Shown here one piece after another: positions 14,565 through 23,530 of a stretch of DNA of 64,000 bases. The stretch spans positions 62,001 through 126,000 of the forward strand of contig NZ_JALKAA010000005.1 of the NCBI RefSeq assembly GCF_024171605.1. The letters run 5' to 3'. Source of the DNA: Pontibacter sp. HSC-36F09. GTDB taxonomy: Bacteria; Bacteroidota; Bacteroidia; Cytophagales; Hymenobacteraceae. A program made the translations under genes and the position numbers. Numbering within the stretch: the stretch's first letter is position 1; every line of letters starts with the position of its first letter. A model generated the notes under the pieces. It was given only the letters and a program-made list of their open reading frames with translations. It had not been told where the DNA came from and made no database searches.

Positions 14565-16172
14565 ATGCACATTATTGACCTTACCATCTTCGTGCTCTAT
14601 ATGCTGGCTATGCTGGGCGTTGGTTTTTACTTTCTCAAAAAGAACCAGGGTGCAGACGATTATTATGTAGGAGGCCGGAACATGGGAAGCAGTCACATTG
14701 GTCTCTCAGTAGTGGCAACGGATGTAGGCGGTGGCTTTTCGATTGGCCTGGGCGGGCTCGGCTTCGTGATGGGACTTTCGGGTGCCTGGATGCTCTTTAC
14801 CGGTTTGCTCGGTGCCTGGCTGGCAGCGGTCTTTCTTATACCCAAGGTCAAGCGCAATCCGGCTTTCGACAAGTTCCTCACCTTCCCCCAGATCTTCGGT
14901 CACTACTTTAACGCTCGGGTGGCGCTGCTGGCGGGCATCATCTCGGCCATCGGCTATACCGGCTTTACCAGCTCCCAGATTCTGGCGGGTGCCAAACTGG
15001 CCAGCGGCACCTTCATGAACCTCGACCTCAATACTGCTCTTCTCATCATGGGCATCATAGCGGTGGTTTATACCGTGATGGGTGGCATGAAAGCCGTTAT
15101 CTATACCGACACTATACAATGGGCTATCCTGATGGGCGGACTCATCTTCATTGGTATACCTGTTTCTTTTCTGGCAGTTGGTGGTGGTGTGGAGCAGATC
15201 AGCTTTGGCCAACTCACGGACTTTGCCTGGCTTTCAGCGCAGTCCGGTCGCAGCATGGAGGCGATTCGCAGCACCTTGCCGGCCGAGTTTCTCACGCTCA
15301 CCAATATCACCTGGCAGCAAATCGTGAACTGGGCCATTACCATCATTCCAATCTGGTTTGTAGGTATGACGCTCTACCAGCGCATCTACGCCTGTCGAGA
15401 TGAGAGAACCGCTAAACGGGCCTGGTACCTGGCCGGTTTGTTTGAGTGGCCGATTATGGCATTTATGGGTGTGAGTTTAGGTATACTGGCCCGGGTGGCT
15501 GCTGAGCAAGGTATGTTCGACGCACTCGGAATGGGCGCTGCAGTAGACCCGGAATCGGGGCTGCCGATGCTGCTGCACTCGGTGCTGCCGGTCGGGTTAA
15601 TGGGCCTGATGCTCTCTGCCTATTTCTCCGCCATCCTTTCTACTGCAGACAGTTGTCTGATGGCTTCGTCGGGCAATATTGTAACGGATGTGATTGGGCA
15701 TTTCACTAATACCGACCCGGATTCGCCCAGGATGCTGCGCTTGTCGCAATTGATCACACTCCTTGTCGGAGCCTTTGCGCTTTGGCTGGCTACCAACATG
15801 ACCAACGTGCTCGACCTGATGCTCTACTCCTACGCTTTTATGGTGTCCGGCCTATTTGTGCCCATTATTGGTGCGCTGTTCTGGAAGCGACGCAGCAGCG
15901 TGGCAGCTTTCTGGGCTATGCTCGTGGGTGGCGCTACTACTATTCTGCTGCAGGTAACCATGAACACCGAAGGTCTCGTAAACATGCCGTGGTTCGATCT
16001 AAGCTTTAACTTGCCCTACGGCCTCGATCCTAATTTATTTGGCCTCACCGCTGCCCTTGTACTTTACATTACGTTAACAATACTTTACCCCAATAAAACA
16101 GAAAAAGAAAAATGGCAGAAAACAACTCCGTCCAATACGAGATCCATACCCCAGCCAATCACCAGCAATTAA
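14565..16172 (+). CDS. Sodium:solute symporter (SSS family)
   Basis: 535 aa with about 13 hydrophobic segments. The N terminus has the SSS pattern DYYVGGRNMGSSHIGLSVVATDVGGG (sodium-site region of TM1) and YTVMGGMKAVIYTDTIQW, the family signature near residue 175. The C-terminal tail after about 510 is short and polar. The substrate cannot be read from sequence, but the downstream acetyltransferase and alanine/ornithine racemase suggest an amino acid or derivative. Its last 61 bases overlap the start of the GNAT gene in another frame. Confidence 0.88.
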   Translation: MHIIDLTIFVLYMLAMLGVGFYFLKKNQGADDYYVGGRNMGSSHIGLSVVATDVGGGFSIGLGGLGFVMGLSGAWMLFTGLLGAWLAAVFLIPKVKRNPAFDKFLTFPQIFGHYFNARVALLAGIISAIGYTGFTSSQILAGAKLASGTFMNLDLNTALLIMGIIAVVYTVMGGMKAVIYTDTIQWAILMGGLIFIGIPVSFLAVGGGVEQISFGQLTDFAWLSAQSGRSMEAIRSTLPAEFLTLTNITWQQIVNWAITIIPIWFVGMTLYQRIYACRDERTAKRAWYLAGLFEWPIMAFMGVSLGILARVAAEQGMFDALGMGAAVDPESGLPMLLHSVLPVGLMGLMLSAYFSAILSTADSCLMASSGNIVTDVIGHFTNTDPDSPRMLRLSQLITLLVGAFALWLATNMTNVLDLMLYSYAFMVSGLFVPIIGALFWKRRSSVAAFWAMLVGGATTILLQVTMNTEGLVNMPWFDLSFNLPYGLDPNLFGLTAALVLYITLTILYPNKTEKEKWQKTTPSNTRSIPQPITSN

Positions 16173-16564
16173 ACCGCGATGAGGTCCTTGACTTCCTGTT
16201 CCATCACCTGGACCAGTACGGTGACGCCCGCGAGGACATTGCCAAGTGCATGGACTACGCGCTGTCGGATGCAGAGGGAAAGGGCGGTTCGGTGATCGTG
16301 GCCCGGGAAGATGATAAAGTTGTGGGCGCACTTATCCTGAACAATACAGGTATGAGCGGGTACATACCGGAGAACATACTCGTATACGTAGCTGTGCATG
16401 GCAACCAGCGTGGCAAGGGCGTAGGCAAAAAACTGGTGCAACTGGCAGCTGAGACAAGTGAAGGCAGCATCGCCCTGCACGTAGAACCTGACAACCCGGC
16501 CCGCCACCTCTACGAGAAAATGGGCTTCACCAACAAATATTTAGAATACAGACTTATCCGATAA
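16112..16564 (+). CDS. GNAT family N-acetyltransferase
   Basis: 150 aa. The acetyl-CoA loop is clear: VYVAVHGNQRGKGVGKKLVQLA (Q/R-x-x-G-x-G) near residues 90-111, followed by LHVEPDNPARHLYEKMGF, the usual C-terminal GNAT signature. The start lies 61 bases inside the symporter gene, in a different frame, and the gene ends 4 bases before the racemase start. Tight coupling suggests one operon, with the enzyme acting on the same substrate as the racemase, probably a diamino or amino acid (inference). Confidence 0.85.
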   Translation: MAENNSVQYEIHTPANHQQLNRDEVLDFLFHHLDQYGDAREDIAKCMDYALSDAEGKGGSVIVAREDDKVVGALILNNTGMSGYIPENILVYVAVHGNQRGKGVGKKLVQLAAETSEGSIALHVEPDNPARHLYEKMGFTNKYLEYRLIR

Positions 16565-16568
16565 CAGC

Positions 16569-17642
16569 ATGGCCGTCTTAAAACTGTGCCGCAAAAAACT
16601 CAGACACAACTACAACCACCTCGACCGGATTTTTCGTGAAAAGAACATCGACTGGGGCATTGTCACCAAACTGCTTTGCGGCGAAGAAACTTTCCTGAAG
16701 GAAGTGCTCGATCTGGGAGTAAAGGAGGTACACGATTCCCGCGTGTCTAACCTGATCGCCATCAAGAACATGGCACCCGATGTGCAAACCGTTTACATCA
16801 AACCAGCGCCGAAACAAAGTATCCCGGACATTATCCGCTACGCCGACGTCAGCTTTGAAACCGAGCTCGACATCATTCGGCTTTTGTCAGCAGAGGCCGT
16901 CAGGCAAAACACAACGCATAAGATCATCATCATGATTGAGATGGGCGATCTGCGTGAAGGCGTGATGGGCGATGATCTGGTGGACTTCTATGCCCAGATC
17001 TTTAAGCTACCCGGTATCTCCGTGATCGGTCTTGGTGCCAACTTCAACTGCCTGCACGGCGTGATGCCCACGCAGGACAAACTGATTCAGCTCAGCCTAT
17101 ACAAGCAGATCATCGACGCCAAATTCAACATCGAAATCCCCTGGGTGTCGGGGGGCACTTCTGTTACAATTCCGCTGCTCTTCAACCACCTGATGCCGCG
17201 GGGTGTCAACCATTTCCGGATTGGTGAGGCGCTTTATTTCGGGCTCAACCTGTTCACCGGCGAGACCTTTGAAGGTATGTACGACGATGTGTTTGAGTTT
17301 TGCGCCGAGATCATCGAGCTCAATGAGAAACCCATGATCCCGATCGGGATGCTGGCTGAAAACCCCAGCGGCGAGAGCTTCGAAATAGACGAAAGCCTCT
17401 ACGGCAAAACATCACACCGCGCCATTCTGGATGTCGGGCTGTTGGACATCAACCCGAAATACCTCCTCCCCAAAGACCATGGTCTGAGTGTAGTAGGTGC
17501 CAGTTCCGACATGCTGGTAGTGGAATTGGGCGATAACGAGCAGAACTACAAGGTGGGTGATGTGATCAGCTTCAACCTTCGGTATATGGGGGCACTCAGT
17601 ATCATGAATTCCCGCTACATCGACAAACAGGTGGTGGAATGA
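16569..17642 (+). CDS. Alanine/ornithine racemase family PLP enzyme
   Basis: 357 aa, fold-type III PLP racemase. The N-terminal barrel has the PLP lysine region near residue 34 (DWGIVTKLLCG) and later EMGDLREGVMGDDL, GLGANFNCLHGVMP, WVSGGTSVTIPLL and GVNHFRIGEALYFG, all characteristic of the Orr/YhfX branch rather than biosynthetic Alr. Orr interconverts L- and D-ornithine in clostridial fermentation; substrate here is unknown. It is the last gene of the symporter-GNAT-racemase operon and is followed by a hairpin terminator. Confidence 0.82.
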   Translation: MAVLKLCRKKLRHNYNHLDRIFREKNIDWGIVTKLLCGEETFLKEVLDLGVKEVHDSRVSNLIAIKNMAPDVQTVYIKPAPKQSIPDIIRYADVSFETELDIIRLLSAEAVRQNTTHKIIIMIEMGDLREGVMGDDLVDFYAQIFKLPGISVIGLGANFNCLHGVMPTQDKLIQLSLYKQIIDAKFNIEIPWVSGGTSVTIPLLFNHLMPRGVNHFRIGEALYFGLNLFTGETFEGMYDDVFEFCAEIIELNEKPMIPIGMLAENPSGESFEIDESLYGKTSHRAILDVGLLDINPKYLLPKDHGLSVVGASSDMLVVELGDNEQNYKVGDVISFNLRYMGALSIMNSRYIDKQVVE

Positions 17643-17677
17643 TGTACCTCCAGCCTTGATTAACTGAGCTATACCTG

Positions 17678-17713
17678 ACGCCCTCCATCCAATACATGCC
17701 GGATAGAGGGCGT
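17678..17713 (+). terminator. Rho-independent terminator after the racemase operon
   Basis: Arms 17678-17690 and 17701-17713 pair over 12 of 13 positions (ACGCCCTC and ATCC with one mismatch) around a 10-base loop, and a TTGCTGCTTTT tail follows. It is 36 bases after the racemase stop codon. Confidence 0.7.
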
Positions 17714-17817
17714 TGCTGCTTTTATATGGTTTTCGCTAATAGGTATAGCTGGGCCAAAACTTTTCAGGGCTAGCTACGTCTCTATGGTGTATCTGAATAT
17801 GGCTATCTCTTTATACC

Positions 17818-19164
17818 TTGGCTGCTAAACCGACTTTGATCCATCGTATCGTTTACTCCTTCGAAAGTTTCGAACAGGTGTTGGCGCGTGGAGGTACGTT
17901 TACTATGGTAGTCGCTTTGCTGGCCCTTTCGTGGCTCAACTCTCCCTGGGGTGCTTCCTGGCTATACCTGTGGGAAAACCCACTGACCATTACATTGGGG
18001 ACCTACAGCGTTTCAAAACCGATCGGCTTCTGGGTGCAGCAGGTTTTGCTGGCGCTTTTCTACCTGGTTATGGGGCTCGAACTGAAACGGGTACTGCGGG
18101 TGGGTGAGCTAAAGGAGTGGCCTGATAGAATGTTTGCTGTAGCTGCGGCTTCTGGAGGTATGGCTATACCTGCGGCGCTATACCTATACCTGGCTCCGGT
18201 AGCTGCGCAGGCAGGCTGGAGTGTGGTGGCAACGGCTGATGTGGCGGCCGTACTGGCGCTGCTGGCACTGGCGAGTAATTCCCTGCCGTTTTCGCTGCGC
18301 GTGTTCCTGTCTTCGACTGCCATCATGCAAGCTATAGCCAGTTTGCTGCTCAGCGTGATCCTCTATACCTCTATCCAAAACCTGCTGGTGCTGTCGGTTG
18401 CTACGGGTGTGTTTGGTTTGCTGGTAGTGTTGCGGGCGCTGCGCAACCGTACGATGTGGCTATACCTGCTGCTGGGCCTGGTGATGCTGCTGTGCTTTCT
18501 GCTGGCAGGTGTGCAGGGTGCCGTGGCGGGTGTGTTGCTGGCACTTGTCATTCCGATTCATTCGAGGGTGATGGAAGAAGATTTTGTGACGACCACCGAT
18601 ACCATAATGGGACAGCTCCACGCCCTGCGCATGATGAAGCGGCCCGAACCCGGCGAAGAAATAGAAGAGGATTTCCAGGCCGCTGCCCATACCCTGCGCC
18701 TCAATTGCACAAAGACCCTGTCCCCGTTGCGGCGCTTGCAGCGAAGGCTTTTGCCCTGGGCAGCTTACCTCTCCCTGCCCCTTTTCGCACTGGCTTTTGT
18801 GCCCTTTACCTACAACAGCTTTGCCTGGCGTGACCTGCTTGGGCCTGTCCCGATGGGTATATTCTTGGCACTAGTGCTCGGCAAACCCATCGGCATGCTG
18901 CTATTTGCCTGGCTGGCCTCGCTGACAGGTATAGCGCGTATACCTGCCACCGTACACTGGGGACAACTGACGGGCGGTACGCTGCTGTTGGGAGCCGGCT
19001 TTATGCTGTCGCTCTTTCAGGCGCAGCAGGTGTTTCCTGCCACCGAGCAACTTAACCTTGTAAAGATCAGCATTTACGCCGCTGCTGCTGTGGCCGGCTT
19101 GCTCGGCCTGCTGGTGCTGGCGGTGGCGGGCAAAACAAAAGACCTGCTACACACGCAGGTATAG
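17818..19164 (+). CDS. NhaA-type antiporter homologue lacking the Asp-Asp pair
   Basis: 448 aa from a TTG start at 17818; the next in-frame ATG (residue 30) would delete conserved N-terminal sequence. Many NhaA landmarks are present: LALSWLNSPWG, FYLVMGLELKRVL-GEL, and near the end PMGIFLALVLGKPIGMLLFAWLA and HWGQLTGGTLLLGAGFMLSLF. However, where Escherichia coli NhaA has AIIDDLGAI (Asp163-Asp164), this protein has AIMQAIASL, so the ion-binding aspartates are gone. An Asp in TADVAAVLALLAL may equal Asp133. It is therefore unlikely to be a conventional Na+/H+ antiporter. It is monocistronic and followed by a terminator. Confidence 0.8.
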   Translation: MAAKPTLIHRIVYSFESFEQVLARGGTFTMVVALLALSWLNSPWGASWLYLWENPLTITLGTYSVSKPIGFWVQQVLLALFYLVMGLELKRVLRVGELKEWPDRMFAVAAASGGMAIPAALYLYLAPVAAQAGWSVVATADVAAVLALLALASNSLPFSLRVFLSSTAIMQAIASLLLSVILYTSIQNLLVLSVATGVFGLLVVLRALRNRTMWLYLLLGLVMLLCFLLAGVQGAVAGVLLALVIPIHSRVMEEDFVTTTDTIMGQLHALRMMKRPEPGEEIEEDFQAAAHTLRLNCTKTLSPLRRLQRRLLPWAAYLSLPLFALAFVPFTYNSFAWRDLLGPVPMGIFLALVLGKPIGMLLFAWLASLTGIARIPATVHWGQLTGGTLLLGAGFMLSLFQAQQVFPATEQLNLVKISIYAAAAVAGLLGLLVLAVAGKTKDLLHTQV

Positions 19165-19175
19165 CAGGTCTTTTT
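19141..19175 (+). terminator. Rho-independent terminator overlapping the NhaA-like gene end
   Basis: GACCTGCTA (19141-19149) pairs with TAGCAGGTC (19162-19170), followed by five T. The hairpin starts inside the last codons of the gene, and its right half contains the CAGGTATAGCAGG form of the dispersed motif. Confidence 0.8.
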
Positions 19176-19215
19176 AATGAATAATGTGCAATGATTAACG
19201 AAAATTGAGAATTCA

Positions 19216-20139
19216 TTAGTCATTTCCCAGCAGGGCGTCCAGGAAGCCGATCTCCTCTTGCTCTTTCTTATACACGATCATCGGAACGTCGTCGTTGTAG
19301 CGCAAAATTTTCTCGGTTGTGCTACCCAGCACAAACAGCGCGGCAGCCGATTTGCCCTTAGCGCCGATCACGAGCATGTCAGCTTTGGCACGCTTGGCCT
19401 CCACCATAATCAATTCGCCTACATCATCCTCGTTTTCCTGTTTTACAAGTCGGAGGGTTGCACGGTCTTTCAACGCAGGGAATCGGTCCAGCACTTGCTC
19501 AAACTTGTTGCGGGCGAAACCTTGCATGCGTTCATCAAAGTCCTCATAACTGATGCCCAAGGTGATGTAACCGGTAGGCACCTGGTAAACGTGCAGGCAC
19601 GTGATGCGCACATCAGGTCTCAGGAGCGTTGAATTGAGCATGCGCTCAAGCGCCATCAGGGAATAATCCGAAAAATCGACGCTGACCATAATGTGGCTTA
19701 GAACGGTATCTTCATTTTCCGGCACAAATAGCACACTCACACGGCCGTTGCGCAGAATCTTCTGGGCCAGCACACCGCTTCCGCGCATGCGGAATTTGCG
19801 TCCTACCACCACCAGGTCAATTTGGTTATCTTTAGACAGGTGCAGCAATTCTTTCAGTGGCGAGCCTTCCACTACCTGCACTTCTACCTGCACCCGGCTA
19901 TCGGGTCCGAAGTAATGTCCAACTTTCTCAACAAGCGCAGTGCGCAGTTTTTCGTCGGCCGGCATCCCGTTTGGCATGCTTTCAAGTACCTCGTCAGGTA
20001 TATCCAGGCTTTTTTCGGCATGGATGAAGTACACATGCTCTATTTCAGATATGGAGCAGAGAAAAGCCGTGTAGCGGATGAGTGTATCGTCCATCTCCGT
20101 CAGGTCGAGCCCCACCATAATACGTTTCAGCGAGTTCAT
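19216..20139 (-). CDS. Universal stress protein, tandem UspA domains
   Basis: 307 aa with two Usp folds, roughly residues 1-145 and 150-300. Domain 1 begins KRIMVGLDLTEMDDTLIRY; domain 2 begins HIMVSVDFSDYSLMALERM and ends with the ATP-binding type motif MLVIGAKGKSAAALFVLGSTTEKIL, close to the G-2x-G-9x-G-(S/T) consensus, so the second domain probably binds ATP. Cytosolic. It is transcribed divergently from the Mrp operon 158 bases away, which suggests, without proving, a shared role in ion or pH stress. Confidence 0.88.
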   Translation of the reverse strand: MNSLKRIMVGLDLTEMDDTLIRYTAFLCSISEIEHVYFIHAEKSLDIPDEVLESMPNGMPADEKLRTALVEKVGHYFGPDSRVQVEVQVVEGSPLKELLHLSKDNQIDLVVVGRKFRMRGSGVLAQKILRNGRVSVLFVPENEDTVLSHIMVSVDFSDYSLMALERMLNSTLLRPDVRITCLHVYQVPTGYITLGISYEDFDERMQGFARNKFEQVLDRFPALKDRATLRLVKQENEDDVGELIMVEAKRAKADMLVIGAKGKSAAALFVLGSTTEKILRYNDDVPMIVYKKEQEEIGFLDALLGND

Positions 20140-20297
20140 GATAATGTTTGGGTTTATGGGTTAACATATGCTGCGCTGCTCTTTTTCGTACTCACCCCCT
20201 CTATTTCGCCCCCGACGTAACATTAAATGCGCAGATTGGTACTAATTGTTGTATCAGCTACGAATTTAATACGGATACATTTACAAACTAAGCATTT

Positions 20298-22616
20298 TTG
20301 ATGTTTTTAGCTATACTCGCAGGTTTCCTGTTGGCATTTGCCGCGCCTCTGCTTCACCGCTGGCTAGGCAAGTGGGTATTAGTGCCTATGGCGACGTTGC
20401 CCTTTTCCATCTTTGTATACCTGCTCACCCTCACTCCCGCCGTGCTTGGCGGCGACAAATTAGGCGAACTGCATGATTGGGCTCCCTCTCTCAACATCAA
20501 CCTGCACTTTTTCCTGGACGGACTCAGCCTGCTCTTCGCTTTGCTCATCACGGGTTTTGGCACCCTCATCATGCTGTACGCGGGCGGCTACCTCAAAGGT
20601 CATCCTTTGCTGGGACGGTTCTATTTATACCTGACGCTGTTCATGACGGCGATGCTCGGGCTTGTGTTGGCAGGCAACATTATTTCCATTTTTGTATTCT
20701 GGGAGCTCACCAGCATTAGCTCATACCTGCTCATCGGCTTTAACCAGGACAAGGAAAAATCGCGCAACTCCGCCCTGCAGGCACTGCTCGTCACCGGGCT
20801 CGGCGGCTTGGCCCTGATGGGCGGCCTGATTCTGCTAGGCATGGCAGGCGGTAGCTATACCTTGAGCGAGCTGCTGGAGCGGGGCGATCTCGTAACAAAC
20901 CATGCGCTATACCTGCCTGCGCTCGTGCTGATCCTGCTGGGTGCTTTCACCAAGTCGGCGCAGTTCCCCTTTCACTTCTGGCTACCCAACGCCATGGAAG
21001 CACCAACGCCCGTCAGCGCCTACCTGCACTCAGCCACTATGGTAAAAGCCGGTGTATACCTGCTTGCCCGGCTCACTCCCGTGATGGGTGGCACCGACGA
21101 GTGGCAGTATACCCTGATGCTGGTGGGTGGCATCACCACCGTGCTGGGTGCTTTGCTTGCCACACAACATACCGACCTGAAAGCCATACTGGCCTATACC
21201 ACTATCAGCGCACTGGGGCTGCTGGTGACCATGACAGGTATAGGAACTGCTCCGGCTATGGAGGCGATGGTGGTTTTCCTGCTGGCGCACGCCCTCTACA
21301 AAGGCACCCTGTTTTTGGTGGCCGGCAACGTGGACCACGCCACCGGCACCCGCGACCTGACACAGCTCACAGGCTTGTCCGGCTCCATGCGCTACACGGC
21401 CATTGCGGCGCTGCTAGCAGGTATGTCCATGGCGGGTTTGCTTCCTTTTTTCGGATTCATTGGCAAAGAATTGCTATACGAAGCCACCCTCGAGGAAAGC
21501 CCCTTCCGGTGGATGCTTTTTGCAGTGAGTTTCTTCTCGGGAATGGTGTTCGTGGCCGTGGCCATCGCGCTGGGTTTTGGCGTCTTCTGGCGCCGCAGTA
21601 CGAAGCCAACTCCCCTGCAACACCCCGACAAGCTCTTGCTATACCTGCCACCTGTTGTGCTGGCCTCCGCAGGACTTGTGTTTGGTCTGCTGCCGGGCTT
21701 TTTTGTGACGCCGCTGCTGCGCCGCGCAGCGGAATCCATGCTGGGTGTAGAGCAGGTGTTTGAACTGGCCCTTTGGCACGGATTTAACCTGGTATTGGGC
21801 TTGAGTCTGTTAACCATGGCGCTTGGCTACGTGGTGTACCGTTACGCTAACCGACTGCTGAGCTACGCCAGTAGATTTAACAAACTGTACCTTTTCGGGC
21901 CGGCCAATCTGTACCAACTCACGCTCAAGGGCTTTCTGATCGGAGCAACCAAAATTACCGCTACGATTCAGAATGGCTATCTGCGCAGCTACATTGCGGC
22001 CATTGTTACGGCACAGATCTCCCTGGTTGTGCTCGCGCTGTGGGACGACGGGCCGCGGCTGGAACTTGGCAACCGTCTGCATGAGCTCTCTCAACTGCGC
22101 CTGTACGAAGTGGTGCTGCTGCTCATGATCGTGTCGGCACTCGTTTTCCTGTTTAAGTCACAGTCCCGCCTCACCTCCATCGCCATTATGGGTATAGTTG
22201 GTTACTCGGCAGCGCTCCTTTACATCTTGTTTGGTGCGCCGGATGTGGCTGCCACCCAATTGCTCATCGAAACACTTACGGTCGTGATCTTTGTGTTGAT
22301 TCTGCACAAGCTCCCAACCTTCAAATACCTTTCTCACGCCACGGAGCGCTATAAGTACGTACTGATCTCACTTACTTTCGGGGCTGTGATGACGTACGTC
22401 ATCCTGATCGTCAAACAGTATCCGCTCGACTCGCAGTTAAAAGCCTATTACGGCCAAAACAGTTACCTGCTCGCGCATGGGCGCAACATCGTCAACGTGA
22501 TCCTGGTAGATTTCAGGGCTTTTGACACACTCGGCGAGATCGTGGTGCTGGCCGTAGCAGCCATCGGGATTATGGCCATGCTGAAACTACGTATGCAGAA
22601 AGGAGAAAAGCCATGA
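20298..22616 (+). CDS. mrpA: Mrp cation/proton antiporter subunit A
   Basis: 772 aa, polytopic, related to complex I NuoL. Contains the proton-channel core WELTSISSYLLIGF near residue 137 and KSAQFPFHFWLPNAMEAPTPVSAYLHSATMVKAG near 215-250, with the key lysines and histidine. The C-terminal part has the MrpA-specific DUF4040-like domain (FGAPDVAATQLLIETLTVVIF near 655). It acts in the inner membrane in a hetero-oligomer with subunits B-G, exchanging Na+ (or other cations) for H+. First gene of seven; its stop overlaps mrpB by 4 bases. Confidence 0.93.
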   Translation: MMFLAILAGFLLAFAAPLLHRWLGKWVLVPMATLPFSIFVYLLTLTPAVLGGDKLGELHDWAPSLNINLHFFLDGLSLLFALLITGFGTLIMLYAGGYLKGHPLLGRFYLYLTLFMTAMLGLVLAGNIISIFVFWELTSISSYLLIGFNQDKEKSRNSALQALLVTGLGGLALMGGLILLGMAGGSYTLSELLERGDLVTNHALYLPALVLILLGAFTKSAQFPFHFWLPNAMEAPTPVSAYLHSATMVKAGVYLLARLTPVMGGTDEWQYTLMLVGGITTVLGALLATQHTDLKAILAYTTISALGLLVTMTGIGTAPAMEAMVVFLLAHALYKGTLFLVAGNVDHATGTRDLTQLTGLSGSMRYTAIAALLAGMSMAGLLPFFGFIGKELLYEATLEESPFRWMLFAVSFFSGMVFVAVAIALGFGVFWRRSTKPTPLQHPDKLLLYLPPVVLASAGLVFGLLPGFFVTPLLRRAAESMLGVEQVFELALWHGFNLVLGLSLLTMALGYVVYRYANRLLSYASRFNKLYLFGPANLYQLTLKGFLIGATKITATIQNGYLRSYIAAIVTAQISLVVLALWDDGPRLELGNRLHELSQLRLYEVVLLLMIVSALVFLFKSQSRLTSIAIMGIVGYSAALLYILFGAPDVAATQLLIETLTVVIFVLILHKLPTFKYLSHATERYKYVLISLTFGAVMTYVILIVKQYPLDSQLKAYYGQNSYLLAHGRNIVNVILVDFRAFDTLGEIVVLAVAAIGIMAMLKLRMQKGEKP

Positions 22617-23155
22617 AAACCATTATACTCGCGACCGCCATTCGCATCCTCATTCCTCTCTTCATCATCTTCTCGGTCTATACCTTGTTTCGGGGCCACA
22701 ACCACCCGGGCGGTGGCTTTATCGGAGGTCTCATCGGGTCCATCGCTTTCGTATTCCATACCATGACACACGGTCCGCAACACACCGTCGACACTTTCCT
22801 GAAGCTGAACCTTTACGGCTACCCGCGACAGCCTAACCAAAGCCGCTCGCTCTACCTGATGCGGATGATGCGCGTGAATGTGTGGCGGAGAAGGAAAATG
22901 GCCCGGCATCCGGACATAAAGCACCACATGGTCCGCATCGAATCTGTCTACATTATCGCTACGGGTTTGTTTCTGGCTGCCACCAGCGGGGTGTTCGGTT
23001 TACTGTCCGGTCAGCCTTTCATGCACGCCTATTGGAGTGATTTTTACATACCTGTGCTGGGTAAACCGGGTACGCCGATACTATTTGATTTAGGGGTATA
23101 CCTGCTGGTAATCGGGGTGGTGCTCAAAATAACCTTTGTGATGTCAGAAGAATAA
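22613..23155 (+). CDS. mrpB: Mrp antiporter subunit B
   Basis: 180 aa. Family landmark RGHNHPGGGFIGGLIGSIAF near residues 27-46 and a later hydrophobic pair of helices (YIIATGLFLAATSGVFGLLSG and FDLGVYLLVIGVVLKITF). It is longer than the usual about 140 aa: between them lies a basic segment (LMRMMRVNVWRRRKMARHP, about residues 82-100) that I do not know from other MrpB proteins and that would sit in a loop. Overlaps mrpA by ATGA. Confidence 0.9.
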   Translation: MKTIILATAIRILIPLFIIFSVYTLFRGHNHPGGGFIGGLIGSIAFVFHTMTHGPQHTVDTFLKLNLYGYPRQPNQSRSLYLMRMMRVNVWRRRKMARHPDIKHHMVRIESVYIIATGLFLAATSGVFGLLSGQPFMHAYWSDFYIPVLGKPGTPILFDLGVYLLVIGVVLKITFVMSEE

Positions 23156-23158
23156 GCC

Positions 23159-23521
23159 ATGGAACTCATACTGCCTTTTATTATCGGAATTCTTTATTCT
23201 GCGAGCATCTACCTGATCCTGCACCGGCACTTCTTCAAGCTAATACTTGGTCTGATCCTCTCCGGCCTGGCCACCAACCTCTTCCTTTTCGTCATTGGGC
23301 GCCTGACACGCGGGGGCTCGGCCATTATCGGGCCGGATGAAAATGTAGCGGTAGAGCCTTTTGCCGACCCGGTGCCACAGGCGCTGCTGCTCACTGCCAT
23401 CGTGATCGGCTTCGGCATTCAGTCCTTTACCATTGTGCTCATCAAGCGGGTATACCAGTCATTCGGCACCACCGACCTCGACGACATGAGCACCACCGAC
23501 CAGATAGAAGAACACCACTAA
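23159..23521 (+). CDS. mrpC: Mrp antiporter subunit C
   Basis: 120 aa, NuoK-like, three membrane helices (about 1-20, 26-47 and 75-98). The segment ILGLILSGLATNLFLFVIG and the loop DPVPQALLLTAIVIGFGIQSF (Asp-Pro-x-Pro-Gln-Ala-Leu) are diagnostic for MrpC/MnhC. The polar tail TTDLDDMSTTDQIEEHH is acidic. It starts 3 bases after mrpB and is followed by mrpD 9 bases later. Confidence 0.93.
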   Translation: MELILPFIIGILYSASIYLILHRHFFKLILGLILSGLATNLFLFVIGRLTRGGSAIIGPDENVAVEPFADPVPQALLLTAIVIGFGIQSFTIVLIKRVYQSFGTTDLDDMSTTDQIEEHH

Positions 23522-23530
23522 GCGCCCTCT

